64,000 nucleotides of DNA from PGYR01 sp034670025 (GTDB lineage: Bacteria; Bacteroidota; Ignavibacteria; Kapaibacteriales; UBA2268): contig JAXMOE010000005.1 in the NCBI GenBank assembly GCA_034670025.1, forward strand, positions 62,001 through 126,000. The letters run 5' to 3'. Both the position numbers and the translations under genes were made by a program. Positions 1 to 8,662 of the stretch are shown in pieces; the stretch's first letter is position 1; every line of letters begins with the position of its first letter. The notes beneath the pieces are model-generated. The model did not search any database, was not told the DNA's origin, and was given only the letters and a program-made list of their open reading frames with translations.

Positions 1-216
1 TTCTCCGATATTGATGGTGGTTCCCCAAAAACTGAACGCAAAATATTCTATAATCAATCGAAAGACAAATATGTTTACATTCTCAAATATGGTCCAACAG
101 TTGGAACTTATGAAGGTGCATATTGGTCTGAACACATAGCATTGCCAAAAATATCAAACAATGCTACTTTTGTTTTTGATACTACATTGACTTGGGCGTA
201 TTTGGAAAATCAATAG
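1..216 (+). CDS. 3' end of an unidentified protein (partial)
   Basis: Frame 1 is open from the first base to a TAG at 214-216 and gives the last 71 residues of a protein whose start lies outside the window. The visible part is rich in aromatic residues and Gly/Thr (for example YVYILKYGPTVGTYEG) and ends in TWAYLENQ. I do not recognise a family. It lies in the same direction as the Fic gene but is separated from it by a repeat-rich gap, so it is probably a separate transcription unit. Confidence 0.6.
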   Translation, partial: FSDIDGGSPKTERKIFYNQSKDKYVYILKYGPTVGTYEGAYWSEHIALPKISNNATFVFDTTLTWAYLENQ

Positions 217-270
217 TTAAGAACACTAACTCAAAATTTCATTAAATCTACTCTCATCAAAGGGTAGATT

Positions 271-418
271 TTTTTCTTAAATTAGTAAAGATTTATCCTT
301 TTCTCTTAACTTTCTTAAAATATAGTAAAGATTCTTATGTTTTTCCTTAACTTTTTCTTAAATTGGTAAAGATTTTATATCATTTCTTTAACTTTTTCTT
401 ACAATTTTTAAGATTTTT
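271..418 (+). repeat. Three ~41-bp degenerate direct repeats upstream of the Fic gene (candidate operators)
   Basis: GTAAAGA occurs at about 285, 325 and 366, and each copy is followed 11-13 bases later by TC(C/T)TTAAC or a close variant. The period is 40-41 bp, about four helical turns. Within each unit GTAAAGA and TCTTTAAC are roughly inverted, so each unit is an imperfect palindrome. A degraded fourth half-unit runs into the start codon. The layout suggests cooperative binding of a repressor on one DNA face; the C-terminal winged-helix part of the adjacent Fic protein is a candidate ligand (inference). Confidence 0.6.
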
Positions 419-1543
419 ATGAAAAACTTTACTGCTGGCAAACATATAACTCAGGATAAATATAGTAGCTTTCAGCCGGATTTTATCAATCGAAGCTGGA
501 AATTCGATAATTTGGAGCTACTCCATCAACTAAGCATTGCCGATAGGAATATTGGTAGGTTAGATATGTACTCGGAGTATGTGCCTAATATCAACCTATT
601 TATCCAAATGCACATAGTCAAAGAAGCAACTCAATCGAGTAAGATAGAAGGTACTCAGACAAACATTGAAGAAGCATTACTTTCCAAAAAAGAATTGAGT
701 CAAGAAAAAAGAGATGACTGGGAGGAAGTCCAAAACTACATCTCGGCTTCAAAAACAGCAGTTAATGAACTAAATGACATTCCATTCTCAACCAGATTAA
801 TAAAGTCCACCCACAAGGTTTTGCTTGATAATGTGCGTGGTATGAACAAAATGCCAGGCGAGTTCAGGAACAGTCAAAATTGGATTGGTGGAACTAATTT
901 GAGCAATGCAAAGTTCATCCCACCTCACCACAGCACTATCGGGGAGCTAATGAGTGATTTGGAAAAGTTTGTGCATAATGAAAGTTTGCTAATCCCTGAA
1001 CTAATCAAAGCTGCTATAGTTCACTATCAATTTGAAACTATCCATCCATTTCTTGATGGAAATGGGAGAGTTGGTAGATTACTAATTACTCTTTACTTAG
1101 TGAGCAAAGGCATATTAAAGCTACCAATACTTTACCTTTCTGATTACTTCGAAAGAAACAGATTGCAATACTATGATTGCCTAACTAAGGTCAGAGAAAC
1201 CAATGATATTAATCAATGGATCAAATTCTTTCTAACTGGAATAATAGAAACTACGAGAAGCGGTATAACTACTTTTGACAGTATATTGAAGCTAAAAGAA
1301 GAGACAGATGTAAAAATTCGCACATTAGGTAGCCGAACTGCCAATGCTCAGAAGCTAATAAATTATATGTATGAGCAACCTATTATAAGCGCAAAAGATG
1401 CTCTGGGAATTATTAACCAAACTAAACCAACAGTTTACAAGCTATTGGATGACTTAGTTGGATTGGGTGTTTTGGTAGAAAAGAATATAGTATCTAAAAG
1501 TAAATCGTATGTTCTTGATGAGTATTTGCAATTGTTTAAGTAG
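419..1543 (+). CDS. Fic family protein AMP-transferase, class II with C-terminal winged helix
   Basis: A 374-residue Fic (filamentation induced by cAMP) protein. The Fic core motif HPFLDGNGRVGR is complete at residues 209-220, so the catalytic His209 and the phosphate-binding loop are present. Known Fic enzymes transfer AMP, or another nucleotide moiety, from NTP to hydroxyl side chains of target proteins. Residues 73-78 (SSKIEG) match the inhibitory motif (S/T)xxxE(G/N), placed N-terminal to the core as in class II Fic proteins, so activity is probably autoinhibited. The C-terminal ~80 residues look like a winged helix-turn-helix (AKDALGIINQTKPTVYKLLDDL), common in this subfamily. No Shine-Dalgarno is evident; the ATG follows a T-rich repeat region. 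The gene faces the broken TPR-like gene. The target protein is unknown. Confidence 0.9.
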   Translation: MKNFTAGKHITQDKYSSFQPDFINRSWKFDNLELLHQLSIADRNIGRLDMYSEYVPNINLFIQMHIVKEATQSSKIEGTQTNIEEALLSKKELSQEKRDDWEEVQNYISASKTAVNELNDIPFSTRLIKSTHKVLLDNVRGMNKMPGEFRNSQNWIGGTNLSNAKFIPPHHSTIGELMSDLEKFVHNESLLIPELIKAAIVHYQFETIHPFLDGNGRVGRLLITLYLVSKGILKLPILYLSDYFERNRLQYYDCLTKVRETNDINQWIKFFLTGIIETTRSGITTFDSILKLKEETDVKIRTLGSRTANAQKLINYMYEQPIISAKDALGIINQTKPTVYKLLDDLVGLGVLVEKNIVSKSKSYVLDEYLQLFK

Positions 1544-1565
1544 GGAATATTCTATTTTTAGAAGG

Positions 1566-2444
1566 TTACCTAGCTGCTTCTGCCAATATCTCGTATAGCC
1601 AAGTGTTTTCAAACTCTTTTTTAGCCAAATCCATAATCTTATTAGTATCAGTAGCATTTATATTAGAATCTAACTGTATTAGTCTTTTTGGCATAAACTC
1701 GCCTGGTATTTTATGGCCAAATATATTATATGACATAGTGAAATGTGAACTACTATCACGAGCAGAAGGCTCAAATTTTATCGAATCATAAGTACTTTGA
1801 ATAATACTATCTTTTTGAGCATCAGAATATTGATTCATTTTCCATTTTACTACCTTTCTCATTTTCTTTGAACTGACATCAGAAGCGTGCATCCGATATT
1901 TGATAACCAATTCAAGTGCTGTATTATAATGTCCTTTTTTATAGCTAATATCAAAGACTTTACTAACATAGAATTTTCTCGTTTCAAATATTTCAAGCAT
2001 ACAGCTACCAGTAAAATATTTTTCTTTATTCTTTATAAGTAATTCTAATGCAAGTTTTTCTCTATCTGTTGCCAAGTATATTTCTGTTAGATATTTATGC
2101 ATATTAGACTTCAAATAGTCAACTGACCTATTAAGATTTGAGTCCACTTCGCTATTCAACCACCCATCACTCAACTCTATTCTCTTGAACTGATTTAGAT
2201 TTTACTCTGCATTTTCATAATCTTTTATCTCAATTTGAATTTTAGCAATATCATATAGCTTCTCAGCCAAGATAACATTACTTTTAGTAAATTCAGAGTA
2301 ATCCTCATAATAGTCTAATGCTCGCTCATAATCCTCTATTTTCTCATGAGCTTGTGCTCTGCTTAAGAGATTTTCAGATTTGAAATTATAGTAAAATGCT
2401 GAGGCAACAAGAAGGATAGATAATATGAGTATCGTTTTTTTCAT
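1566..2444 (-). pseudogene. TPR-like membrane-anchored protein interrupted by an in-frame TAA
   Basis: One reading frame runs from ATG at 2444 to a stop at 1566-1568 but is cut by TAA at 2204-2202. The first part (80 residues) has an N-terminal hydrophobic segment typical of a signal peptide or anchor (MKKTILILSILLVASAFYY). It is followed by TPR-like helices (SRAQAHEKIEDYERALDYYEDY, DIAKIQIEIKDYENAE). After the stop the same frame continues for 211 codons, again helical and TPR-like (TEIYLATDREKLALELLIKNKEKYF). The two halves are in the same frame, which points to a nonsense mutation rather than a frameshift. A second start at TTG 2174 is formally possible but has no clear ribosome site. The function of the intact protein is unknown. 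Confidence 0.6.
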
Positions 2445-2474
2445 TTCTAAAAATAGGAATAATGGAAGTAGCAA

Positions 2475-2513
2475 ACAAAAAAAAGCCCTTCAGAATCAAC
2501 TCTAAAGGGCTTT
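2475..2513 (-). terminator. Rho-independent terminator of tRNA-Ser
   Basis: Read on the minus strand, AAAGCCCTTT pairs with AAGGGCTTT around a loop of about 13 bases and runs straight into a stretch of eight T residues. It starts about 11 bases after the tRNA 3' end and lies just before the TPR-like gene, so it separates the two units. Confidence 0.85.
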
Positions 2514-2523
2514 GCAATAGTTG

Positions 2524-2607
2524 CGGAGAGACCGGGACTCGAACTCGGGGACGGGAGAACCCGTCACAGCTTAGCAGGCTGCTGCATTACCACTCTGCCA
2601 CCTCTCC
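2524..2607 (-). tRNA. tRNA-Ser (anticodon GCT)
   Basis: On the minus strand the sequence folds as a class II tRNA. The acceptor stem GGAGAGG pairs with TCTCTCC. The D-loop region is GGCAGAGTGGTAATGC. The anticodon loop CTGCTAA carries anticodon GCT, for AGC/AGU serine codons. A long variable arm built on GACGGG/CCCGTC follows, then a T-loop with GTTCGAGTCCC. The discriminator is G, as expected for tRNA-Ser. The CCA end is not encoded. A strong terminator follows. Confidence 0.95.
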
Positions 2608-2702
2608 GTGATAATAATTACCAATTGTATTCCAATTGGACAGCTAACTTAATAGAATATTTTGAATATTAAAAACTTTATTCAAAATTTATTTCATCTT
2701 TC

Positions 2703-2733
2703 TTTGATTATCAGAAAATAATACATAGTTTTG
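2703..2733 (+). promoter_or_regulatory. Candidate Bacteroidota-type promoter of atpDC
   Basis: TTTG at 2703-2706 is followed after 19 bases by TAGTTTTG at 2726-2733, matching the Bacteroidota sigma consensus TTTG-N19-21-TAnnTTTG. The start would lie about 80 bases upstream of atpD. The call rests on motif spacing alone in an AT-rich gap. Confidence 0.45.
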
Positions 2734-2819
2734 CACTCAATTTAATAGTTGATTTATAAAAACATATAAATCAAAAAGTGTAGTATCATAATTCAAGAAA
2801 AAATTAAGGTAGCTCTAAT

Positions 2820-4229
2820 ATGAAAGAAGGAGTAATCATACAGGTCATTGGGCCAGTAGTTGACATCGAGTTTGCTGAAGGTGATATACCAGAAGTACTC
2901 AATGCAATCAAAATCCCTACTAAAAACGTAGAAACTGGTGAAGATTTAGAATTAATCTGTGAAGTTCAACAGCACTTAGGTCAAAACAGAGTGCGTACTG
3001 TATCTATGGAATCAACTGATGGATTAGTACGTGGGATGAAAGCTTTTGATCTTGGTGAACCAATCACTATCAAAGTTGGTCCAGAAGTATTAGGTCGTAT
3101 GTTCAATGTTATCGGTGAATCAATCGATGGCAAAGGTCCTATGACTGGTTCATTAACTTCTCCTATTCACAAACCATCTCCTGACTTCAAAACACTATCT
3201 ACTACTTCGGAAATGTTCGAAACTGGTATCAAAGTTATTGACCTTATCGAGCCATTTACTAAAGGTGGTAAGACTGGTCTTTTTGGTGGTGCTGGTGTAG
3301 GTAAAACTGTAATCATCCAAGAGCTAATTCATAATATTGCAAAGCAACACGGTGGATATTCTTGTTTCGCTGGTGTAGGTGAGCGTACTCGTGAGGGTAA
3401 CGACCTTTACCGTGAGATGGAAGAATCTGGCGTATTAGAAAAAACAGCATTAGTATTCGGTCAGATGAACGAACCTCCGGGTGCACGTTCTAGAGTAGCA
3501 CTTACTGCACTTACTGCTGCGGAGTATTTCCGTGACGTAGAAGGCCGTGATGTACTACTTTTCGTAGATAACATCTTCCGTTTTACTCAAGCTGGCTCAG
3601 AAGTATCGGCACTATTGGGTCGTATGCCATCAGCAGTAGGTTACCAACCAACATTGGCTACTGAGATGGGTGCACTCCAAGAGCGTATCGCATCGACAGA
3701 CAAAGGATCAATCACATCTGTACAGGCCGTTTACGTTCCTGCGGATGACTTGACTGACCCTGCTCCTGCGAATACTTTCGCCCACTTAGATGCAAAAACT
3801 GTACTTTCTCGTGATATTGCTAACTTAGGTATCTACCCTGCAGTTGACCCGTTAGATTCATCATCTCGTATTATGGATCCTAACATTATTGGTCAAGAGC
3901 ACTATGACGTAGCTCAGAAATGTGTTCGTACTCTTCAAACTTACAAAGATTTGCAAGATATTATCAATATCTTAGGTATGGATGAGCTTTCTGACGAAGA
4001 TAAGATTTCAGTTTACAGAGCACGTAAGATTGAGAAATTCTTCTCTCAACCATTCAACGTTGCAGAACAATTTACTGGATTCCAAGGTCGCTATGTAACT
4101 ATCAACGACACTGTAGCTGGTTTCAAAGCTATATTGGAAGGTGAGTGTGATGATATTCCTGAGAATATGTTCACTTACAAAGGTACTATAGACGAAGTTA
4201 TGGATTTGGCCAAAAAAGAAGGCGTATAA
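2820..4229 (+). CDS. atpD: ATP synthase F1 subunit beta
   Basis: A 469-residue catalytic subunit of F1 ATP synthase, which hydrolyses or forms ATP at the alpha/beta interface on the cytoplasmic side of the membrane. The N-terminal beta-barrel (residues 1-75) is followed by the P-loop GGAGVGKT at 156-163 (Lys162 binds phosphate), GERTREGNDLY at 187-197, the Walker B region ending in LLFVDNIFRFTQAG, and the C-terminal DELSDEDK element that contacts gamma. The length is normal. It is followed after 14 bases by atpC and there is no alpha or gamma gene beside it, so this group keeps atpDC as a separate unit from the rest of the F1Fo genes, as in several Bacteroidota/Chlorobi genomes. Confidence 0.98.
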   Translation: MKEGVIIQVIGPVVDIEFAEGDIPEVLNAIKIPTKNVETGEDLELICEVQQHLGQNRVRTVSMESTDGLVRGMKAFDLGEPITIKVGPEVLGRMFNVIGESIDGKGPMTGSLTSPIHKPSPDFKTLSTTSEMFETGIKVIDLIEPFTKGGKTGLFGGAGVGKTVIIQELIHNIAKQHGGYSCFAGVGERTREGNDLYREMEESGVLEKTALVFGQMNEPPGARSRVALTALTAAEYFRDVEGRDVLLFVDNIFRFTQAGSEVSALLGRMPSAVGYQPTLATEMGALQERIASTDKGSITSVQAVYVPADDLTDPAPANTFAHLDAKTVLSRDIANLGIYPAVDPLDSSSRIMDPNIIGQEHYDVAQKCVRTLQTYKDLQDIINILGMDELSDEDKISVYRARKIEKFFSQPFNVAEQFTGFQGRYVTINDTVAGFKAILEGECDDIPENMFTYKGTIDEVMDLAKKEGV

Positions 4230-4243
4230 GTTAGGTATTACTT

Positions 4244-4513
4244 ATGAGTAACAAAACATTATACTTGGAGATAGTAACTCCAAAAGAAATAATATACAAA
4301 GGCGATGTGAACTCGGTAACTGTACCGGGCTCCAAATCACCTTTTCAAATTCTATTTAATCACGCACCAATAGTGTCGGCACTTGACAAAGGACAGTTGA
4401 AAATTGATTCGACTGACAAAGGTGAGCTACACTACAACACAGGTACTGGTTTTGTAGAACTGAAGAACAACCGCATCTCCGTATTAGTAGAAGATGCAAC
4501 AAAAGTTGGTTAA
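4244..4513 (+). CDS. atpC: ATP synthase F1 subunit epsilon, short form
   Basis: An 89-residue epsilon subunit of the F1 central stalk. It matches the N-terminal beta-sandwich of the family (LYLEIVTPKEIIYKGDVNSVTVPGS, QILFNHAPIVSALDKG, TGFVELKNNRISVLVEDA) and stops there. The usual E. coli-type protein is about 135 residues and has a C-terminal helical hairpin that inhibits ATP hydrolysis. That part is absent here, as in many Bacteroidota, so regulation by epsilon insertion is unlikely. It is co-transcribed with atpD and followed by a hairpin at 4531-4565. Confidence 0.93.
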   Translation: MSNKTLYLEIVTPKEIIYKGDVNSVTVPGSKSPFQILFNHAPIVSALDKGQLKIDSTDKGELHYNTGTGFVELKNNRISVLVEDATKVG

Positions 4514-4530
4514 ATCTTAAATTTATACTA

Positions 4531-4565
4531 TTCGCAGGTAGATATTATTTGCTATCTGCGAATTT
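4531..4565 (+). terminator. Hairpin terminator after atpDC
   Basis: TTCGCA at 4531 pairs with TGCGAA at 4557-4562, with an inner GATA/TATC pairing, followed by a weak T run. It lies 18 bases after the atpC stop. Confidence 0.55.
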
Positions 4566-4636
4566 GTATATTAAGACCCAGCATTACGATATATAGTTCA
4601 AACAATTTTTGAATCACAAAAAACAGTCATACCATT

Positions 4637-6103
4637 ATGGCAAATCAAAAAATTCTACAAGAAGGAATCACTTACGATGACGTACTTCTTGTGCCCGATT
4701 ATTCTGAAGTTCTTCCCCGCGATACTTCACTAAAAACAAAATTGACAACCGGAATAGACTTAAACATTCCCTTTATTAGTGCCGCTATGGACACTGTGAC
4801 CGACGCAAAGATGGCTAGAGCCATTGCTCGCGAAGGTGGTATTGGCGTTATTCATAAGAATATGTCAATAGATGAACAGGCGTCGCAAATAGATCAAGTA
4901 AAGCGTTCTGAAAGTGGGATGATAATGGATCCAGTTACTTTAACAGTTGACAAGTCTGTAGGCAATGCAGTAGATTTAATGACTAAGTACAGTATATCTG
5001 GTATTCCTATTGTTGATGATAAGAACAAACTAATTGGAATTATTACCAATCGTGACCTTAGGTTCAACCCCAATAGATCAGAGCTTGTTTCTGAAATTAT
5101 GACAAAGGAAAATATCATAACTGCTCCAGAGGGTACAACCTTGGAAGACGCAGAACAGATACTCCAAAACCACAGAATAGAAAAATTACCAGTAGTCAAC
5201 GACAACAATGAACTTTGTGGTCTGATTACTTTCAAAGATATCCAAAAGAAGAAGAATTTCCCACAAGCTTGCAAAGACACTCACGGAAGATTGAGAGTAG
5301 GTGCTGCACTCGGAGTGACTTCTGACACAATGGAAAGAGTAGAAGCATTGATTTCCAACGGAGTCGATGCCGTATTTGTTGATACAGCACACGGCCATTC
5401 GCGTGGTGTACTCGACATGGTTAAGAAAATAAGAAGCCAATACCCAGATTTACAAATAATTGGTGGTAACATTGCTACTGCAGCAGCTGCCAAAGCATTA
5501 GTCGAATCTGGTGTAAATGCCGTTAAGGTAGGTATTGGTCCTGGCTCTATTTGCACTACAAGAATAATAGCAGGTGTGGGAGTTCCACAACTTACTGCCG
5601 TTATGAATGTGGCAGATGGACTAAAAGGAACTGGCGTTCCACTAATAGCAGACGGTGGAATAAAACAAACTGGTGATATAGCTAAAGCGATAGCAGCCGG
5701 AGCAGACTCCGTAATGATAGGTAGTATGTTCGCAGGCCACGAAGAATCACCAGGCGAAAAGATAATTTACGAAGGTCGTTCATACAAGATGTATCGAGGC
5801 ATGGGCTCAATTGGTGCTATGAAGAAAGGGTCAGCCGACAGATACTTCCAAGATATGGAAGACGAGATATCTAAGTTTGTTCCAGAAGGTATAGAAGGAA
5901 GAGTACCCTACAAAGGGAAAGTGGGCGAAACTATATACCAACTCAAAGGAGGCCTAAGGGCTTCATTGGGTTATTGTGGCTGCCAAGACATAGGCACAAT
6001 GAAACAACAAGCTAAATTTATGAAAATTACTAACGCTGGGGTAAAAGAATCCCATCCGCACAGTATCCGTATTTCAAAAGAAGCACCAAATTACTTTGTT
6101 TAA
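4637..6103 (+). CDS. guaB: Inosine-5'-monophosphate dehydrogenase
   Basis: A 488-residue IMP dehydrogenase that oxidises IMP to XMP with NAD+, the committed step of GMP synthesis. The TIM-barrel start (TYDDVLLVPDYSEVLPRD) is interrupted by two CBS domains at roughly 95-205, which bind regulatory nucleotides in this family. The catalytic loop GIGPGSICTTR has the nucleophile Cys306. The flap (MYRGMGSIGAMKKGSADRYF) and GLRASLGYCG near the C terminus are intact. The start is the ATG at 4637. An M24 peptidase follows after 27 bases in the same direction. Confidence 0.98.
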   Translation: MANQKILQEGITYDDVLLVPDYSEVLPRDTSLKTKLTTGIDLNIPFISAAMDTVTDAKMARAIAREGGIGVIHKNMSIDEQASQIDQVKRSESGMIMDPVTLTVDKSVGNAVDLMTKYSISGIPIVDDKNKLIGIITNRDLRFNPNRSELVSEIMTKENIITAPEGTTLEDAEQILQNHRIEKLPVVNDNNELCGLITFKDIQKKKNFPQACKDTHGRLRVGAALGVTSDTMERVEALISNGVDAVFVDTAHGHSRGVLDMVKKIRSQYPDLQIIGGNIATAAAAKALVESGVNAVKVGIGPGSICTTRIIAGVGVPQLTAVMNVADGLKGTGVPLIADGGIKQTGDIAKAIAAGADSVMIGSMFAGHEESPGEKIIYEGRSYKMYRGMGSIGAMKKGSADRYFQDMEDEISKFVPEGIEGRVPYKGKVGETIYQLKGGLRASLGYCGCQDIGTMKQQAKFMKITNAGVKESHPHSIRISKEAPNYFV

Positions 6104-6130
6104 AATAACTAAATAAAAGAAGATATATAC

Positions 6131-7333
6131 ATGGCTAAAACAACAACAAAAACAGCTGAAACTAAGAAAAAAGCTTCAACAACAAAGGCAAAAAAAGAGC
6201 CGTTAGATTGCTCTATTGACCCTAAGTTACTTAATTTCTCTGAATATCCAGAGTTAAACGACAAAAGATTGGCACAAATCAGATTTATGATTGAAGACCA
6301 AAAACTTGACGCTATGATTGTAACTTATATGCCTACTGTTAAATATTTGACTAAGTTTTCTGGTTCAAACGGTGCATTGCTCGTTACTCCCGAAGAATTA
6401 CACTTTTTCACTGATGACAGATACGAAGAGTCAGTAAAGAATGACCTCTATGGTTTACCAAATCTGAGTGTCCATATCACTAGAGATTTGTGGCAGTACT
6501 TAGTTGATGCTCAGTTGATGACAGAGATAACAAATCTCGGATTCGAATCGGACAGAATACCTTACACTGAAGCTGTTGATATTAGAAATGTAATCAGACC
6601 AGTTAAGTTCAAGCCAGCTCCTAAGGAAGTTGAGCCATTCACTATGCCAAAAGCAGAAGTAGAATTGGATCATATCAAAGCAGCTTGCGATATTGCTGAG
6701 AAAGTTTACGAAGTAATGAAGAAGAAAGTAAAAGTTGGAATGACTGAAATTGAACTTCAGAGCGAATTAATTTACGAATCAAGAAAACTTGGCTCGGAAG
6801 GTGAAGCATTCAACCCAATAGTATTAGCTGGCGAAAGAACTTCGATGCCGCACGGCCGTCCTTCTCACAGAAAAATAAAGAAAGGCGACCTTATACTTAT
6901 GGACTTTGGAACTAAAGTAAACGGTTTTGGTTGTGATATCACTCGCGTATTTGCATTTGGTAAAGCTACTAAAGAACAAGAAAAGGTTTACAGTATATTA
7001 CACGAAGCAAAAGCTAAAGCAGTTGCTAATATTAGACCAGGAATAAATGGTAGAATATTAGACGAGTATGCAAGAAAACACATAGCAGACGCTGGTTATG
7101 GTGACAACTTTAAGCACTCATTGGGTCACGGTATTGGAGTTGCGGCTCACGAAATGCCGATAATTACTTTTAGAAAAGACGACAATGTACCAGTTGGAGT
7201 AGTATTGGCAATAGAGCCAGGTATATACTTCGAAGGCGATTGGGGTATGAGATTAGAAGACAATTATCACGTAACATTCGACGGTGCTATTAACTTTACT
7301 TCTGCTCCCGAAAAGTTAGAAGTAGTTAAGTAA
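6131..7333 (+). CDS. Xaa-Pro aminopeptidase-like M24 metallopeptidase
   Basis: A 400-residue creatinase-fold peptidase; family members remove the N-terminal residue before proline. Residues 34-160 form the non-catalytic N domain and 175-400 the pita-bread catalytic domain. The dinuclear metal ligands are visible: Asp258 and Asp269 in LILMDFGTKVNGFGCDITRVF, His334 in HSLGHGIG, and Glu residues in IEPGIYF and MRLEDNY. An unusual Lys/Thr/Ala-rich tail of about 24 residues precedes the N domain and is not part of the family fold. There is no signal peptide, so the enzyme is presumably cytoplasmic. It lies between guaB and a glycosyltransferase with gaps of 20-27 bases, consistent with an operon. 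Confidence 0.92.
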   Translation: MAKTTTKTAETKKKASTTKAKKEPLDCSIDPKLLNFSEYPELNDKRLAQIRFMIEDQKLDAMIVTYMPTVKYLTKFSGSNGALLVTPEELHFFTDDRYEESVKNDLYGLPNLSVHITRDLWQYLVDAQLMTEITNLGFESDRIPYTEAVDIRNVIRPVKFKPAPKEVEPFTMPKAEVELDHIKAACDIAEKVYEVMKKKVKVGMTEIELQSELIYESRKLGSEGEAFNPIVLAGERTSMPHGRPSHRKIKKGDLILMDFGTKVNGFGCDITRVFAFGKATKEQEKVYSILHEAKAKAVANIRPGINGRILDEYARKHIADAGYGDNFKHSLGHGIGVAAHEMPIITFRKDDNVPVGVVLAIEPGIYFEGDWGMRLEDNYHVTFDGAINFTSAPEKLEVVK

Positions 7334-7353
7334 CTACAGAAGAAGAAAAAATA

Positions 7354-8589
7354 ATGTCAAGCCAAAAAGTTCTTGTAATAGCTTATTACTTCCCACCTAT
7401 GGGACTGAGCGGAGTACAGCGAACTTTAAAGTTTGTAAAATACTTACCAGAATTCGGTTGGCAGCCAATAGTGCTAACAACCAATTCTGGTTCTTATTAT
7501 GCCTACGACGATACGCTTATCAGCGAATTAGACGATTCAATAAAAATATACAGAACAGAAGAAAAACAAAAGAAGAAATTCAGTTTCCCTTCTACTACTG
7601 TGCAGAAGATTGGTAGATTTGTCAACGGATTAGTTAGACAGCCAGACAGCAAGATTGGCTGGAAAAAGAAAGCCATTGCCTTGGCAGAAAAAATACTTGA
7701 AGAAGAAAAGCCAGACGTAATATTTTCTACAGCACCACCATTTACTAGTCACTTAGTAGCAGCGGAGTTAGCTGACAAATACGAAATACCATTAGTGCTA
7801 GACTATCGGGATCAGTGGTACGGCAACCCATTCAACTCTATGCCGACTATGTTCCACAAACACTACAACAAAAAATTAGAAGAAAGTGTACTTTATAAGT
7901 CCAAAAAAATAATAGTTATATCGCGAGAGCAGAAAGAAAAACTGCTAAAAAATTATAACTTATTGCAACATAATGACATCAATATCGTCACTCATGGGTA
8001 CGACAGAGAAGATTTTGAAAATATACCCTTGTATAAACAAGATGGTAAGTTTGTAATTACTCATTCTGGTTTATTTCAAGACAATAGAAACCCTAAGCCA
8101 TTTTTTAAAGCATTTAAGAAATTGGTGGACAAACACGGCGACAAAGTCAAGCTTCGCTTAGTTGGATTGATGAGAAAAAATCATCTCCGTCAGATAAAAA
8201 AATTGAAAATTGAAAATAATATTGAATTAGTTGGTAATGTAAGCCACAGCCAAGCTGTAGAATACTTGATTAATTCTGATGTATTGTGGATATTGCAAAA
8301 CGACGACGTAAGGACTCCAGGTAAGCTCTACGAATATTTCGGAGCCAAAAAGCCAATACTCGCTACTATGCCAAAAAGCTATATGCGTGATTTGGCAGTC
8401 GAATCTGGAATAGCACTGACTGCGGACCCAACGGACTCAGACGATATTTACAAAGCACTATCTACTTACTACGAATTGTGGAAGAATGGAGCTTTACCAA
8501 AAGGCAACGATGAGTTCACAGAACAGTTTGATAGAAAGCATTTGACAGAAAATTTATCAAATATTTTGGCTACAACTACTATATTATAG
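7354..8589 (+). CDS. GT4-like glycosyltransferase
   Basis: A 411-residue GT-B fold glycosyltransferase. The N-terminal Rossmann half begins VLVIAYYFPPMGLSGVQRTLKF, typical of family 4 enzymes. The C-terminal half has the nucleotide-sugar signature region around GKLYEYFGAKKPILA, with the Glu that contacts the donor ribose. Such enzymes add a sugar from an NDP donor to surface glycans or lipid carriers at the cytoplasmic membrane face. The specificity cannot be read from sequence. It follows the M24 peptidase by 20 bases. Confidence 0.88.
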   Translation: MSSQKVLVIAYYFPPMGLSGVQRTLKFVKYLPEFGWQPIVLTTNSGSYYAYDDTLISELDDSIKIYRTEEKQKKKFSFPSTTVQKIGRFVNGLVRQPDSKIGWKKKAIALAEKILEEEKPDVIFSTAPPFTSHLVAAELADKYEIPLVLDYRDQWYGNPFNSMPTMFHKHYNKKLEESVLYKSKKIIVISREQKEKLLKNYNLLQHNDINIVTHGYDREDFENIPLYKQDGKFVITHSGLFQDNRNPKPFFKAFKKLVDKHGDKVKLRLVGLMRKNHLRQIKKLKIENNIELVGNVSHSQAVEYLINSDVLWILQNDDVRTPGKLYEYFGAKKPILATMPKSYMRDLAVESGIALTADPTDSDDIYKALSTYYELWKNGALPKGNDEFTEQFDRKHLTENLSNILATTTIL

Positions 8590-8662
8590 TATTATTTAGT
8601 AATTTTGAGATTGAGATTTTATAATAATATTTTATTAACATTTATTTTGGAGGAATTTTTTT

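Noticed and set aside
271..418. CRISPR array upstream of the Fic gene
   Set aside because: The repeats are degenerate, contiguous and only about three units, without unique spacers or cas genes.
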